Source of the DNA: Watersipora subatra
Taxonomy: Eukaryota; Bryozoa; Gymnolaemata; Cheilostomatida; Watersiporidae
NCBI RefSeq assembly: GCF_963576615.1
Contig: NC_088711.1
Coordinates: 58,818,248-58,882,247, forward strand
Reading direction: 5' to 3'
Length of the DNA: 64,000 nt
In this document: piece by piece, positions 22,501 through 31,700 of the stretch
Layout of the letters: every line of letters starts with the position of its first letter
Position numbering within the stretch: position 1 is the stretch's first letter
The notes under the pieces: generated by a model
Seen by the model: the letters and a program-made list of their open reading frames with translations, nothing else
The model's database searches: none
Told to the model about the DNA's origin: nothing
Translations under genes and position numbers: made by a program

Positions 22501-24173
22501 AGCGATGACTCAAATTGCATATGACTCTAGCGATTTTCATATTTTCTACCTTAAAAATTACTACCACACAATTAACTCACCATATCGCAAAGCTCTAATT
22601 TTCATATCATGTCATATTACTGTCAAGCCAATGGGTAGATGGTAGGTGATGAAGAAAGAAAAATTCTTTGAAAGTGCTAAGACCGATCAGGCATATTCAT
22701 TAATTAAAAAGGCTAGCTAGCAAGATGGTTCTGACCTGTTATTTGCATATCCTAGAAGTATATGCAGGAGTTGTGTTTGTATGACTCAAATTGTCAAGAA
22801 TAAACTGAAAAAGTGCCTTAATGGGTGGCGACTCTCCTTTGGACCATGATAAACAAATATGTGTGGTTTCTTTTGTTCAATATTTCATATTGCTTTTGTT
22901 TTTTCAATAGTTAACTGTTACAGGATTCCATTAGTGTAAGCCCAAAAACTCGTTGTGGTTCAGTTGTTTTCATAACTTGGTGAGAGAAAATATTGCACGG
23001 AGCCTCCTATTGTAACTAATAGGAGGCTCCCTTCTACTAATCCATTTGTTACATACACAAGCAGTTCCCTCTTTTATCAAAAAAACAATGAGCAGTCAGA
23101 GTTAAGATGTTTTTATATGGTTCTTAACTGCACAAAATTTGGTAAACAACATGCCTTCTTATTTTGAGCTAGGTGAGAAATCGTCTTACCTCAGCGATCA
23201 TGATTTTTGGCAACTTTTGCTGTGGCTGATGTATATACTCAATACGTGTACTATTAGTGTAAATGGTTCAAATCTATTCTGAATATTATTTATAGTAGAA
23301 AATGACTTGAAAAGTCTAAAGTCATGTGACCTAACACTGAACACTTGCATCTTTGTGGCAAATACAACTGCAAAAGCTTAACAGCTTGCTCTTTGAACAG
23401 GCCAAGCAGAAAAGTACCAGATGCCGTATGGAGGAGTAGTTCCTAATGACCCAACCTTTGAAGAGATGAGGCAGGTGGTTGTAGCCCAAAAGAAGAGACC
23501 TCCTATACCATGCCACTGGAATAATGACAAGGTAAATTACCACCCAGCCAGTTTGGAATAAGTATAATTGTTACGGATGGACACGAGCTATCCCAGAACT
23601 AGAGCACTTGCTGTTAGTTGCCTTACAAGCAAGCTGTGTAGTCTGCCTGGCACACCTTACTATATGATGATAAGCCCTTCTGGCTCCGTGTCACAGCTCA
23701 TATCGCAGTACTTGAAGTATATAGATATATAAATAAGCACGATTATAATAATTCTAGTGCCAAATATGACAAGCTTGAACCATAAGCCAATCATTGACTA
23801 GCCATGTGTCGTAGTAGCACCTTATCAAAGCTGTCAGTATTCCTAAATGAAACTACTAAACAAAGAGGGTTACTCGGAGTTTAAGAATTTTCACAGATTC
23901 TCCCCAGCTCTCCCTCATATTGAGCCGATCTTGCTAACCCAGCTTTGCTTTTTGATCCAGATTTTAAAAAGATTTTGCTAGGGATTATGGTAATGCTTCA
24001 AGGTCAGTGTTGTTTATGCCACGCTAATTTGTTTACAGATATTTCGCTCCATAAGCAAGCTGATAAAAGAGTGCTGGAGCAACTCGCCCACAGCTCGTCT
24101 CTCTATCCTTCGTGTCAAGAAGAATTTGAACTCTTTACTCATAGAAAGTAGAGACTGCAAGGAATTTGTTTAA
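4487..24173 (+). CDS. TGF-beta/BMP type I receptor Ser/Thr kinase, ALK1/ALK2/Saxophone class
   Basis: Exons: 4487-4551, 8612-8787, 11031-11191, 13139-13355, 15477-15682, 17378-17468, 19369-19564, 20457-20637, 21578-21691, 22066-22204, 23401-23531, 24039-24173. All are GT-AG with compatible phases; the total of 1812 nt gives 603 residues. Layout: basic N-terminal extension (1-110); three-finger ectodomain 117-190, opening CVCTNC and closing CCSGDMCND; membrane helix about 217-239; GS box TSGSGSG at 280-286; kinase from about 306. Catalytic Lys326, HRDIKSKN (Asp429), ADLG (Asp447), TKRYMAPE, and C-terminal ECW...ARL...RVKKNL. The L45-loop phrase [15 protein letters not shown], plus [17 protein letters not shown], point to ALK1/2 (ACVR1, ACVRL1, Saxophone) rather than BMPR1. 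It should phosphorylate BMP R-Smads after activation by a type II receptor. No signal peptide is in frame. A poly(A) signal lies at 24587. Confidence 0.88.
7313..7745. mobile_element. TIR-type MITE, family R2, copy A
   Basis: About 430 bp with degenerate long inverted ends: ACTTACACAAAATCTTTGTA on the left and AAAAATTTGTAAAAGTTT on the right, inner landmarks GATGTTTCAAGATTAAAATC and GAAACATCTTGGCAGTCAGA. Related copies lie at about 9.78, 20.93 and 43.75 kb. It sits in the first receptor intron. Confidence 0.7.
7961..8031. repeat. 28-bp tandem repeat, about 2.5 units
   Basis: Unit near GCATACAAACTGCGCACATT plus GTTCCAAG, inside receptor intron 1. Short and nearly perfect. Confidence 0.75.
8612..8787 (+). 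CDS. Receptor exon 2, Lys/Arg-rich
   Basis: Acceptor TCTCCTTTCAG, donor GTAAGA. Encodes a very basic stretch ([18 protein letters not shown]) and then [12 protein letters not shown]. The phase fits both neighbours, but a type I receptor normally has nothing like this before its ectodomain. Confidence 0.6.
9775..10185. mobile_element. TIR-type MITE, family R2, copy B
   Basis: Shares AAAAAGTATCGATATTTTTC, GATGTTTCAAGATTAAAATC and, inverted, GATTTTAATCTTGAAACAT with copy A and copy C. The interior is in the opposite orientation to copy C. It lies in receptor intron 2. Confidence 0.75.
11031..11191 (+). CDS. Receptor exon 3: linker and start of ectodomain
   Basis: Acceptor GCTTTTTGTAG, donor GTGAGC, ends in phase 0. 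The Ser/Thr-rich linker is followed by [19 protein letters not shown], the first cysteines of the activin-receptor fold. Confidence 0.8.
11192..13138. other. Receptor intron 3, nothing recognised
   Basis: AT-rich, with no repeat, RNA gene or extra exon that I recognise. Confidence 0.6.
13139..13355 (+). CDS. Receptor exon 4: rest of ectodomain
   Basis: Acceptor CACTTTCAG, donor GTGAGT. Cysteines at residues 135, 152, 165, 182, 183 and 188 complete the three-finger fold, with the family-ending pair CC and the CND box. One N-glycosylation site, NHS, at 154. Confidence 0.9.
13356..15476. other. Receptor intron 4
   Basis: No gene seen. The only structure noted is a perfect palindrome, ATCTAAAATAT/ATATTTTAGAT, near 15130-15151. 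Confidence 0.6.
15477..15682 (+). CDS. Receptor exon 5: transmembrane segment
   Basis: Acceptor TCTATTTCAG, donor GTAATT. Hydrophobic run from [17 protein letters not shown] into TILFIY, then a basic stop-transfer stretch (KRF...EKRKEKKR). It matches the single-pass helix of type I receptors. Confidence 0.9.
15869..16010 (-). mobile_element. tRNA-derived SINE
   Basis: On the minus strand: AGTGGTAGTACTCTTGGC (A-box region) and GGGTTCAATTCCCA (B box), then a tail with GGACACGGCTCTTATTATA. The tail matches the SINE copies near 29.5 and 42.5 kb. Confidence 0.65.
17378..17468 (+). CDS. Receptor exon 6: GS domain
   Basis: Acceptor TTGTTTTTAG, donor GTATGT. Contains TSGSGSG followed by [16 protein letters not shown], the regulatory segment phosphorylated by type II receptors. 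The usual Leu-Pro-Leu/Phe is Met-Pro-Met here, at the FKBP12-contact site. Confidence 0.92.
17680..18060. other. GC-richer island in receptor intron 6
   Basis: About 380 bp with clearly higher GC than its flanks, and open in one plus frame for 123 codons. The predicted peptide resembles nothing I know and lacks good splice context, so coding is unlikely. An intronic regulatory element is possible. Confidence 0.3.
18758..18871. repeat. 21-bp tandem repeat
   Basis: Unit TGTGTTTATATGTTCATAAAG plus or minus a base, repeated almost perfectly about five and a half times. Because 21 is a multiple of three it stays open on both strands (CVYMFIK one way, NTLYEHI the other). It lies in receptor intron 6 and is not evidence of a gene. 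Confidence 0.92.
19369..19564 (+). CDS. Receptor exon 7: kinase N-lobe
   Basis: Acceptor TTTTGCAG, donor GTAAGC. Glycine loop [17 protein letters not shown] with the ATP-binding Lys, [13 protein letters not shown], and the L45 loop that selects Smads. Confidence 0.93.
19850..19878. repeat. Perfect hairpin, 12-bp stem
   Basis: CAGTTTGTCAAA and TTTGACAAACTG around a 5-base loop, in receptor intron 7. Confidence 0.8.
20457..20637 (+). CDS. Receptor exon 8: hinge to catalytic loop
   Basis: Acceptor ACTTTATAG, donor GTTGGT. Encodes [12 protein letters not shown], then AASGLVHLH and AIAHRDIK with the catalytic Asp. Confidence 0.93.
20932..21368. mobile_element. TIR-type MITE, family R2, copy C
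   Basis: Best-preserved copy. The left end ATTTTATCAGAAAGTATCAG mirrors the right end CTGATATTTTCTGATAAAAT over roughly 150 bp per arm. It ends about 210 bp before receptor exon 9. Confidence 0.8.
21578..21691 (+). CDS. Receptor exon 9: Mg-binding and activation segment
   Basis: Acceptor ACATTCTAG, donor [26 protein letters not shown]; the usual ADLGLA ends in Ser here. The activation-loop insert MMHKSQENV resembles the VMHSQ of ALK2. Confidence 0.92.
22066..22204 (+). CDS. Receptor exon 10: APE motif and alpha-F
   Basis: Acceptor GATTTCAG, donor [23 protein letters not shown] and [14 protein letters not shown]. The usual DIWAFGLVLWE is [11 protein letters not shown]. Confidence 0.93.
22468..22496. 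repeat. Perfect hairpin, 13-bp stem, 3-base loop
   Basis: TTTTAGTTCCAGT, CCG, ACTGGAACTAAAA, in receptor intron 10. Confidence 0.85.
22999..23030. repeat. Perfect hairpin, 13-bp stem, 6-base loop
   Basis: GGAGCCTCCTATT, GTAACT, AATAGGAGGCTCC, in the same intron as the preceding hairpin. Confidence 0.85.
23401..23531 (+). CDS. Receptor exon 11: C-lobe
   Basis: Acceptor TTTGAACAG, donor [26 protein letters not shown] matches the PFYDVVPNDPSFEDMRKVV region of ALK1/2. Confidence 0.92.
24039..24173 (+). CDS. Receptor terminal exon
   Basis: Acceptor [31 protein letters not shown] then NL is the conserved end of type I kinases; the stop is TAA at 24171. The tail after NL is 17 residues. Confidence 0.88.
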   Translation: MFRSISKLIKECWSNSPTARLSILRVKKNLNSLLIESRDCKEFV

Positions 24174-24586
24174 ACACATTTTAGAGGGATATCTTTATTT
24201 CGACTATCTATTGCTTGTAAACGTACTACATCTTCTTGGTTAGCATTCCATATTTTTTGTTACAGAATTGTAATATTTTATATTATAATGAGTATATTTA
24301 TTTTTCTATGCAAAAAGAATAAGCTAATTTTTTTTAATGTAAATAATGTATTTTTTGTCAGACGCAAACTGCGTGTTGTCGTGCATCTAATCACTGCTTC
24401 CTGTGAGGGAAGAATCTTTTTATATAATTTCTCATACCAAAGAATTGCTGCCCGATATTTGTACATAGATTGTAGACAGGTTGTTTTGTTCTAGAACATT
24501 CTTGCCGCTGTTTGTTGAAGCACACTAACCCGTTGCAATGCCTCCGCACAATGATATTACTGACTATTTTTGAATGAAATTGTTGA

Positions 24587-24592
24587 AATAAA
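24587..24592 (+). terminator. Poly(A) signal AATAAA for receptor gene
   Basis: AATAAA lies about 415 bp after the receptor stop codon. It is the clearest canonical signal downstream; actual usage is inferred. Confidence 0.45.
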
Positions 24593-24599
24593 CCAGCAT

Positions 24600-27500
24600 A
24601 AAGAGTAACCCTGGTCACTGTGGAAGTGATTATTTTGTCTTCCCAAGCGTGAAGAGATGGTGGCTATTTTGCATAACGTCGAACGATGTTACATAACGAA
24701 ATACAACAGATGTTAGCTTTAGTTGCGGGATGAGTAAGAGATGGACTCTCCGACTGATTGCCTTCTTATGGTAATGGAATTTTTGCACCGAGTACAAAAG
24801 ATCACTCGGAGATGTCGACCTCAGGAATCAAATTGCAGAAAAATTAATCTAAGTTCAAAGAAAGTTGAACAATGCTGCTTTGATGAGCCGGGAAGGTGTT
24901 GAAATTAAAGATGCCTATTAACTTGTGTTTATCGCATCTCGGTATGTAGTAATGTTGATTATACAGCAGACGAATCTAAAATAGAAGTTGGTCACATTCA
25001 TAAATAAGAGAGTTGACGATTGTGCGAGTGCATTTTGAGTAAAAAAACTAAAGAAAAGTGAATATAAATTGGATTTACTCTGGAAGCATTATATGACAGC
25101 AGTAAATGATTATTAGTTAAATTCTCTAGTTGCAGAGTCCACAACTGTTTTAAAAGACTTGAATATTCAATCTCAAAAATATATTACTTCTGGAGAATTG
25201 GTGACATGTTTGACAAGTACATCAAAAAGCCATGACATCACTACCATTACTTCATGCCATTTACTCAATCAGCTCTTGCCTGAAGAAATCGGAAAAGAAA
25301 TGGAAATTGAAAACAGAGCTCGGCTGAGGAAAATTGAAGAGAAATATAAAAAGTTACACTTATTACAGAAGTTACCTCTCTGTATTTTGGTAAATGTAAA
25401 AGAAAAGTGGAAGAGCAGCAGAATGTGCAAAACTCCTTATAGTAGTAAAAATTAGAAAACTGCATCATCAAGCATGAATAATGAACAGCTACTGATTTTA
25501 GGAAATGTTAGATAGAGAAGATAACTACATGTTTTTTAGCCTCTTTCACTAAACAGTAAGTGTGCAACTGTGCATCTAGCAAAAGTTTGATATATTATTC
25601 TAGGGAGAGGCATCAAGAGAAAATGGTAAAATGCTACGCATCTGTTTAGCAATGAAAAACCAGGTTATGCAAACCACTAACAAGAATTACGCAACTAGAA
25701 ATCATTGTAAACAAGGCCTTGATAGCTGGGAGTCCTCATGCCTGATTATACCATTAAAAACACTGGCAAGGCTTTTCAAACCAAAATATGCGGTTTCAGA
25801 AAAAAGACGAGCGTAACACCTGCTTGGCTCTGTGAATCAAACAGAGATTATTTTAAAAAACTGTTACATAGAAACCGTCTTTTTCTGTTTGTTTATACTC
25901 AAATTGGCTCGCGATGATACCTTTGAACTTAAGCTAGCACCTGCAGCAACTGGATACACTCCTGCAAGCACCTGCTCGCACTTGCATAGGAAGGTTGCCA
26001 TTTGCCAAAGGCTTTTCCACCCTTACTGATCAGCCAACAGAGTGGTTAGCAAACTAGTTCCCCAAGAATTATCTTGGCAGAAGTCCATTATGACTATCCA
26101 TTAAAAAAGTACAGTAAGTGAAAGGAGTTATCTTCTTTGCGTTATTAAATGAGTCTGGAGTGAAATGTTAGCTTTATTAAAGATGACACCACTGTTGATA
26201 TTTGAGGCATTGTTTGCACCATGTAAGGTCATCGACAATCATATATGTGAATAAAAAACTTTTGGGTGTGGGGAACAGGTAAATGAAGAAGTTTAAATGC
26301 TTGACAAATTACTTTTTTTCACAAGTTAGCTCAAGAGCTGCCTGATACAGCCTTAATACTAAACATTCAACAGCTCTGTGACAAATAATAGTCTACTGTA
26401 GTACTAAGATGAACAGTTTGAATATATTTCTTTACCAGCCCATCTCTGCCAATCAAGGTTTCGCAGAAGAGCTGATAGTCATAATTACTAATCCATAGCG
26501 AGTAGGGGAAGCAGGGTAGGCTAAAAGACTGTCACCAAAAACTGTTGACAAACTCGGCTATATTTGGTTTACCAGTATACATAGAAACTATCAGCATCTA
26601 GTATTTTAGACTAAAAAAAGTTATTTGTACAATGTGTGATGAGTAATGTGAACAACGGTTGTCTCGGAGCAAGTCTGAGATAGTCAAAATTTCTACAGCT
26701 CATTTTTTTAATGTAAAGTTTGTAACTAATTTTATAAGAACCTATAAACGTAATATCTGTCTGCTTGCAGCTCGTACAACCATCATTTAGAGTCCACAGC
26801 TCCACTTTGGGAAACACCAGTGTTATATCCTTAATAAGCCAACCTGAGGAGGCTTTAACAGGTGATATAAGTACTTCTACTGATCTATTTTGTGCTCTCT
26901 ACTTCTACACTGGACTGTGTTAAATGTCTACCTATTCAACGTTTAAAGTGCCTCTTTATTTTTTTATCGGCACCACAATGAGGTAATAACACATACTGTA
27001 TAATATTGTAGAATTTATAACATGAATTGAAATTTTTTTCATCAATTTTCCTTCCTACAGAAACTGTGCTGTTGATTGGTTATGAGATTTATAGAAATTC
27101 AACAACTGATTTCAAAGGTGCACAGTTAGCAGTTATAGCTGCACAGGTTTTGGTTGCGAACTTTCTATATAGCTCCTTTGCTGCATAGTTCCTTGGCTAC
27201 ATAGCTCCTTGGCTAAATAGCCCCTTCGCTAAATAGCACCTTTGCTACATAGCTCCTAAATCAGATGTGTAATAACCATCTCAACAGAGCACCTTTTGGA
27301 AAAATGAATAGTCATCACTTGTCTATGTGCATCATAGTCATAGCTTAAGGTACAGCAAAGCTCGCTTGTGAGCGATAAAGATTTCAACCTATAGTAACTA
27401 ATCAAACTCTGTTAGGCTAAAATAAATATAAAAATGACATTTGTATAAAAATATTGCAGTTCCAAACATTCCATTTAATTTTATTGGTCAACCATGGTGA

Positions 27501-28557
27501 AATTGTTTTGGTTCAAGTAGCACATAAACACTAGTTCGATACATCTCTGCACTGATGCTACTGAAAAGAATTGACTATTCATTATGACATAAGTCTTATG
27601 CATTGTCAATAACCCTAAAGGAAGCTGACTATGATGGCTCGATTAAGTAACAACCGATATGAGTTGCCATTGAAATTTATTTTTATCGGAAATATAGATG
27701 AACAGAGAAATTAGATACAGTCAAACATATAGTGATCATAAAAAATGCAGCAAAGAAAAATAATTCAAAAAAAAATTTGTCAGATCGGTATTTTATTCTA
27801 TGAATTTTAATACACAAACATATGAGTATTTTTAAGCATTTAATATGGAAACTTAAGAGATACTAATGCAAAATATATTTAATACATAGTAGGTATTTAT
27901 TTTATTGTAATAATCAGAAAACCAATTAGCAGTAATTTTAGGGAACAACTGTAACTTGAGGTGATGACTGTAACATTGAGCTGATTAGACTTGTGACAAT
28001 GTCAGGTAATTCAGAGTTATCTTCACAGGGATCTTCATAGAAATTAAATACATCTTTTTGCTATAACACAGATTCAGTAAGGATAATAAAAAACTTTCTA
28101 GAAGTGTCCCTTGTCAAGGTTTACAGGATGTGACATCAAATGTCCCACATATTATCCTCAACATGATCAATTCCAAACGAAAAAGATTTGAATTGTCTCA
28201 TTATTCAGTTTACATTCACTTTTATTAATATACATAATTCCTTGATTTCAGCTGATATTCATTATAAACCTTTGGACTCTGCACTGCAACAAACTGTTAA
28301 TTTGACTACTACTTTTTATTTATACTTCAACCTGTGAAAACTTAGACGAGTGAAAGGACGCATAACTCCAACACTTAAGAGACTAAATGATCCCTACTGA
28401 TTGAATCTTGACACTTGTCCAATTGTAAAAATTGAACACAAAACCATGATTAACATTCTTCAGCGGTGATAGCGAGAAAAATTGACTACTGTACGTGAGA
28501 GTAATAAATATACATTAGCAAGATGGATGGATGATGGAACACTGGCACACATAAAAT
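24600..28557. other. Intergenic region between convergent genes
   Basis: Holds the 3' ends of both host genes and unassigned sequence. A 98-codon plus-strand frame (25159-25455) has a Lys/Glu-rich helical stretch (EEIGKEMEIENRARLRKIEE), but I recognise no family. A stretch at 26771-26870 is bounded by TTGCAG and GGTGAT and is open, but has no partner exon. A short GCTACATAGCTCCTT-like tandem repeat lies at 27165-27255. Confidence 0.5.
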
Positions 28558-28746
28558 CTAACTGGCTGAGGCAGCGTGAAGGGTCTGTTCAGTTTCGACA
28601 GCAGGAGACCGGTCAATTGAGTCAATGTACGGCGCAGGTACACCTAGCTTAGCCAAGTCGTCCCGTGAACATTCCCGAATCTTGGGTCTCGTTTCAGCCA
28701 GCCTTTCCCAAGAGAGATCAGCCAGGGACCGGACAGACAGCCTTAG
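28558..28746 (-). CDS. KLHDC10: KLHDC10 terminal exon
   Basis: Acceptor GTCAATTTCAG. LSVRSLADLSWERLAETRPK, then SRDDLAKLGVPAPYIDSID and a 19-residue tail; stop TAG. It matches the LVVPSLLELAWEKLL...LSRTQLLHLGL end of the family, which carries the elongin-binding box. Confidence 0.88.
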   Translation of the reverse strand, partial: LRLSVRSLADLSWERLAETRPKIRECSRDDLAKLGVPAPYIDSIDRSPAVETEQTLHAASAS

Positions 28747-31700
28747 CTGAAATTGACATAAAAAATTCTATGAAATATGAAAAAGCATTCCTTTAGATGT
28801 CTAAATGAAAAATGAGGTCACACATATGTTGTTATATGATCAGCTAGATGAGGGTGTGGTCCGATTCGTGTGAGCCACCGAGCGTGCCATGTGACAGTTT
28901 TTTAGGAGCATTCCTGGAGCGAGCCACCATTTGGCTAGTGTGGGCCAATTTTATGCACTGGGCTACATCGACAGCCCTCACATGCTGGTGTGTTACAAAA
29001 ACCAGCCGTTGTGATAAACAGAGTTTCTTCTTCCTGTATGATCGTACCGCTGAGTAAATACAGAACGGTGCTCTGTCATTCATTAAGATTTGTCCAGAAG
29101 TCGCTGGATTGGATGCCTCCATTTCGTTTTTACTCTTAGGTGATTGGCTGACAGTACTCCAATTACTAATTACCGTTTTCATAAGGCTGGGCAAACCAAA
29201 AGAGTCCTTGCTGAGGCCCTATTTAAAAAATTCCTACAGGGCACAAGTCTTTCATTATACATATATATACATGTATATAATATATATATATAATATATAT
29301 ATTACATGTATGTTAGTACACTGGCAGTCCTGTGAGTTGTAAGAGATCATCAGGTATAATAACTATGTGCACAATTATTCTTAAATGTGTAATAATGGTT
29401 GAGTGGTGCAGTTGGTAGGGAGCTTGGCTGGGAATCTGAATATCTAAGTTCTACTCCTGTGCAGAGCAATACTTCTCCTAATGCTCTCAATGTGGCTCCG
29501 GACAGACAGATGGACAGACAGATGGGCAAACAGATGGACAGACAGATGGACAGACAGATGGACAGACACAACTCATATTATAATAAAGATATTTAAATGA
29601 CCGTATGAAGGAAATAGAGCTGCTGTGATCACAAATGCTAAGCATTGCGGTTCAATACCTCTTAGCTAGTTTTCTATCATAGCAACTTGGATTCGATATT
29701 TTCACCGTTTCTATGCGCTACCAAAAATTTAGTCTTTTGATCCTGATTATGAATGGCAACGGCTCACGGTTCTCGACAAAACTGCTTCAAGAGCTGAAGT
29801 GGTAGTAGCAGACATCACTTTGTATTCACAGGACTGCGGGTGGTTTGGTATAGCAATGCTATAGAAAGCGGCTGATAAAATCACAAAAAAACTATTGAAT
29901 GTGTGAAATAAATGTAGATGGGAAAACATTGAGCCGATGAACTAAATACTGTCATAACATTTTGATATGATACGAGCAGCAAGCGCGGCATTGCCTGGAA
30001 TCTCTTTCATTCTCAATCAGATAGCATGGCATGCATGTAGACATTCAACACGAATATTTACACTGCTTTCACGACAACAATCCATGAACTTATTCATTGA
30101 AAGAATTTGTCTTTATTGCACAAGGCGGAACATTCTAGTTTCTAATCAGATCGTAGGGCAGTTATATGGATCAGACCGCAGGGCAGTTATATGGATCAGA
30201 CCGCAGGGCAGTTATATGGCAAACAAAAGCTCTAAAGTTGCCCATTGAGCCCTAAAGTTGCTTAGAGCAGCCCTGATTTTTCACATGAAATAAGCCAGAA
30301 GTAACGCATCAAGCTCTGCCAGTCTGCTTTTACAACTTTTACCTTGTGCGAGAACTTTTTAACATCACGGAAAACGACTCCTATTATAGTAAAGATTATT
30401 CCGCAATGCCAGAACGCGTCGATTAGCGCAGCTACAAACTGAAAGTCAAGAGATCGAGTCCCATGCAAAGCGATGTTTTATATAGCACTTTATCCACTGC
30501 CTATACCTATTACATTCTAATTACAAGCTCAGAATTTCATAAGTATATACATACATGACAACCTCTGTTGAGAGAAATTAGAGGAGGTGTGGCATAAAAA
30601 ATTGCCAAGCTTTATTCAGTAAAAACTTTTAATATTTTATTTCTCAAAAGGGCTTTAGATTTATCTTCCTCCTTTTACTCATTAAACGATGTTCAAATGC
30701 TGCCGACTACACATATTGATTGCTGCCGATGCAATCACAAGAAATACTTCATATAACTGTGCATCTATAGCAACAACCGAAAATACGGGTTGTTTCACAT
30801 TTCTAGCATAATGAAAATTTGAGGCTATGCATCTGCTGCTCCTTCAGAATATCCAAGCATTAAGCTGGGCAATGCCTGAGATTTCTTATATGTTCAATCA
30901 GATAGCTGATCAATCAGATAGCTGATCAACCAGATAGCTGATCAATCAGATAGCTGATCAATAAAATAGCTGATCAATCAGATAGCTGATCAATCAGATA
31001 GAGGCTGTTTCTTGGAAACCAAACGGAACTTCGAAACCAAATATTTTTAGCGACCTGGTGGAAGGCATAGAATTTCGGATGAAATTGGCCAAAACATGTG
31101 AAAATACACTGACATACAATGACAAGGTGAGATTTCTTAGTAAAAAAGAAGTTTATAAAAAATCACACGAACATTTAAGTAATACTAAACTTGGCTATCT
31201 CTAATATTACTATCACAATAAAGATACAATATTACTCATATTGACTGGCAGCGGCACATGGTATATCTCAAGAGGCAATAACTATGCATACACAAGTACA
31301 GGTATGATTGCTACAACAAATAATTGGATATCTTAAAAATATTCTACAAAATCATCGAACAAAAGCCTAATAATTGAGATAACCTGAGTTTTGAGAATTA
31401 TACGTAAAAAAACTGCCGCATATCTTGTTGTTAACCTATTATTTTACATCACAATAATTTGATTACAAAAATAAAAAACCTTTGAACAAAAATCAGCGCT
31501 TAAAATATCGACCTGCTGTCTCCTGTACAGGTCTACCGCATACTAGGAACTATGTCTGGGCATCTGGCTGCTTTTAGGTTTATTACTGATGTGCATGTAC
31601 ATACATGAAATTCATAACTAAATGAGAAGATAACTTCAAACACATTTTGTCACGGAAAGAAAACAACTCCCAGATATATGGACAAATGAACCGGATTGTT

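Noticed and set aside
4487-24173. Classification as BMPR1 (ALK3/6, Thickveins)
   Set aside because: The L45-loop and the [14 protein letters not shown] and MMHKSQ segments fit ALK1/ALK2/Saxophone better.
28848-29194. Alternative terminal exon of KLHDC10
   Set aside because: The frame has no convincing acceptor and the true terminal exon at 28558-28746 matches the family.
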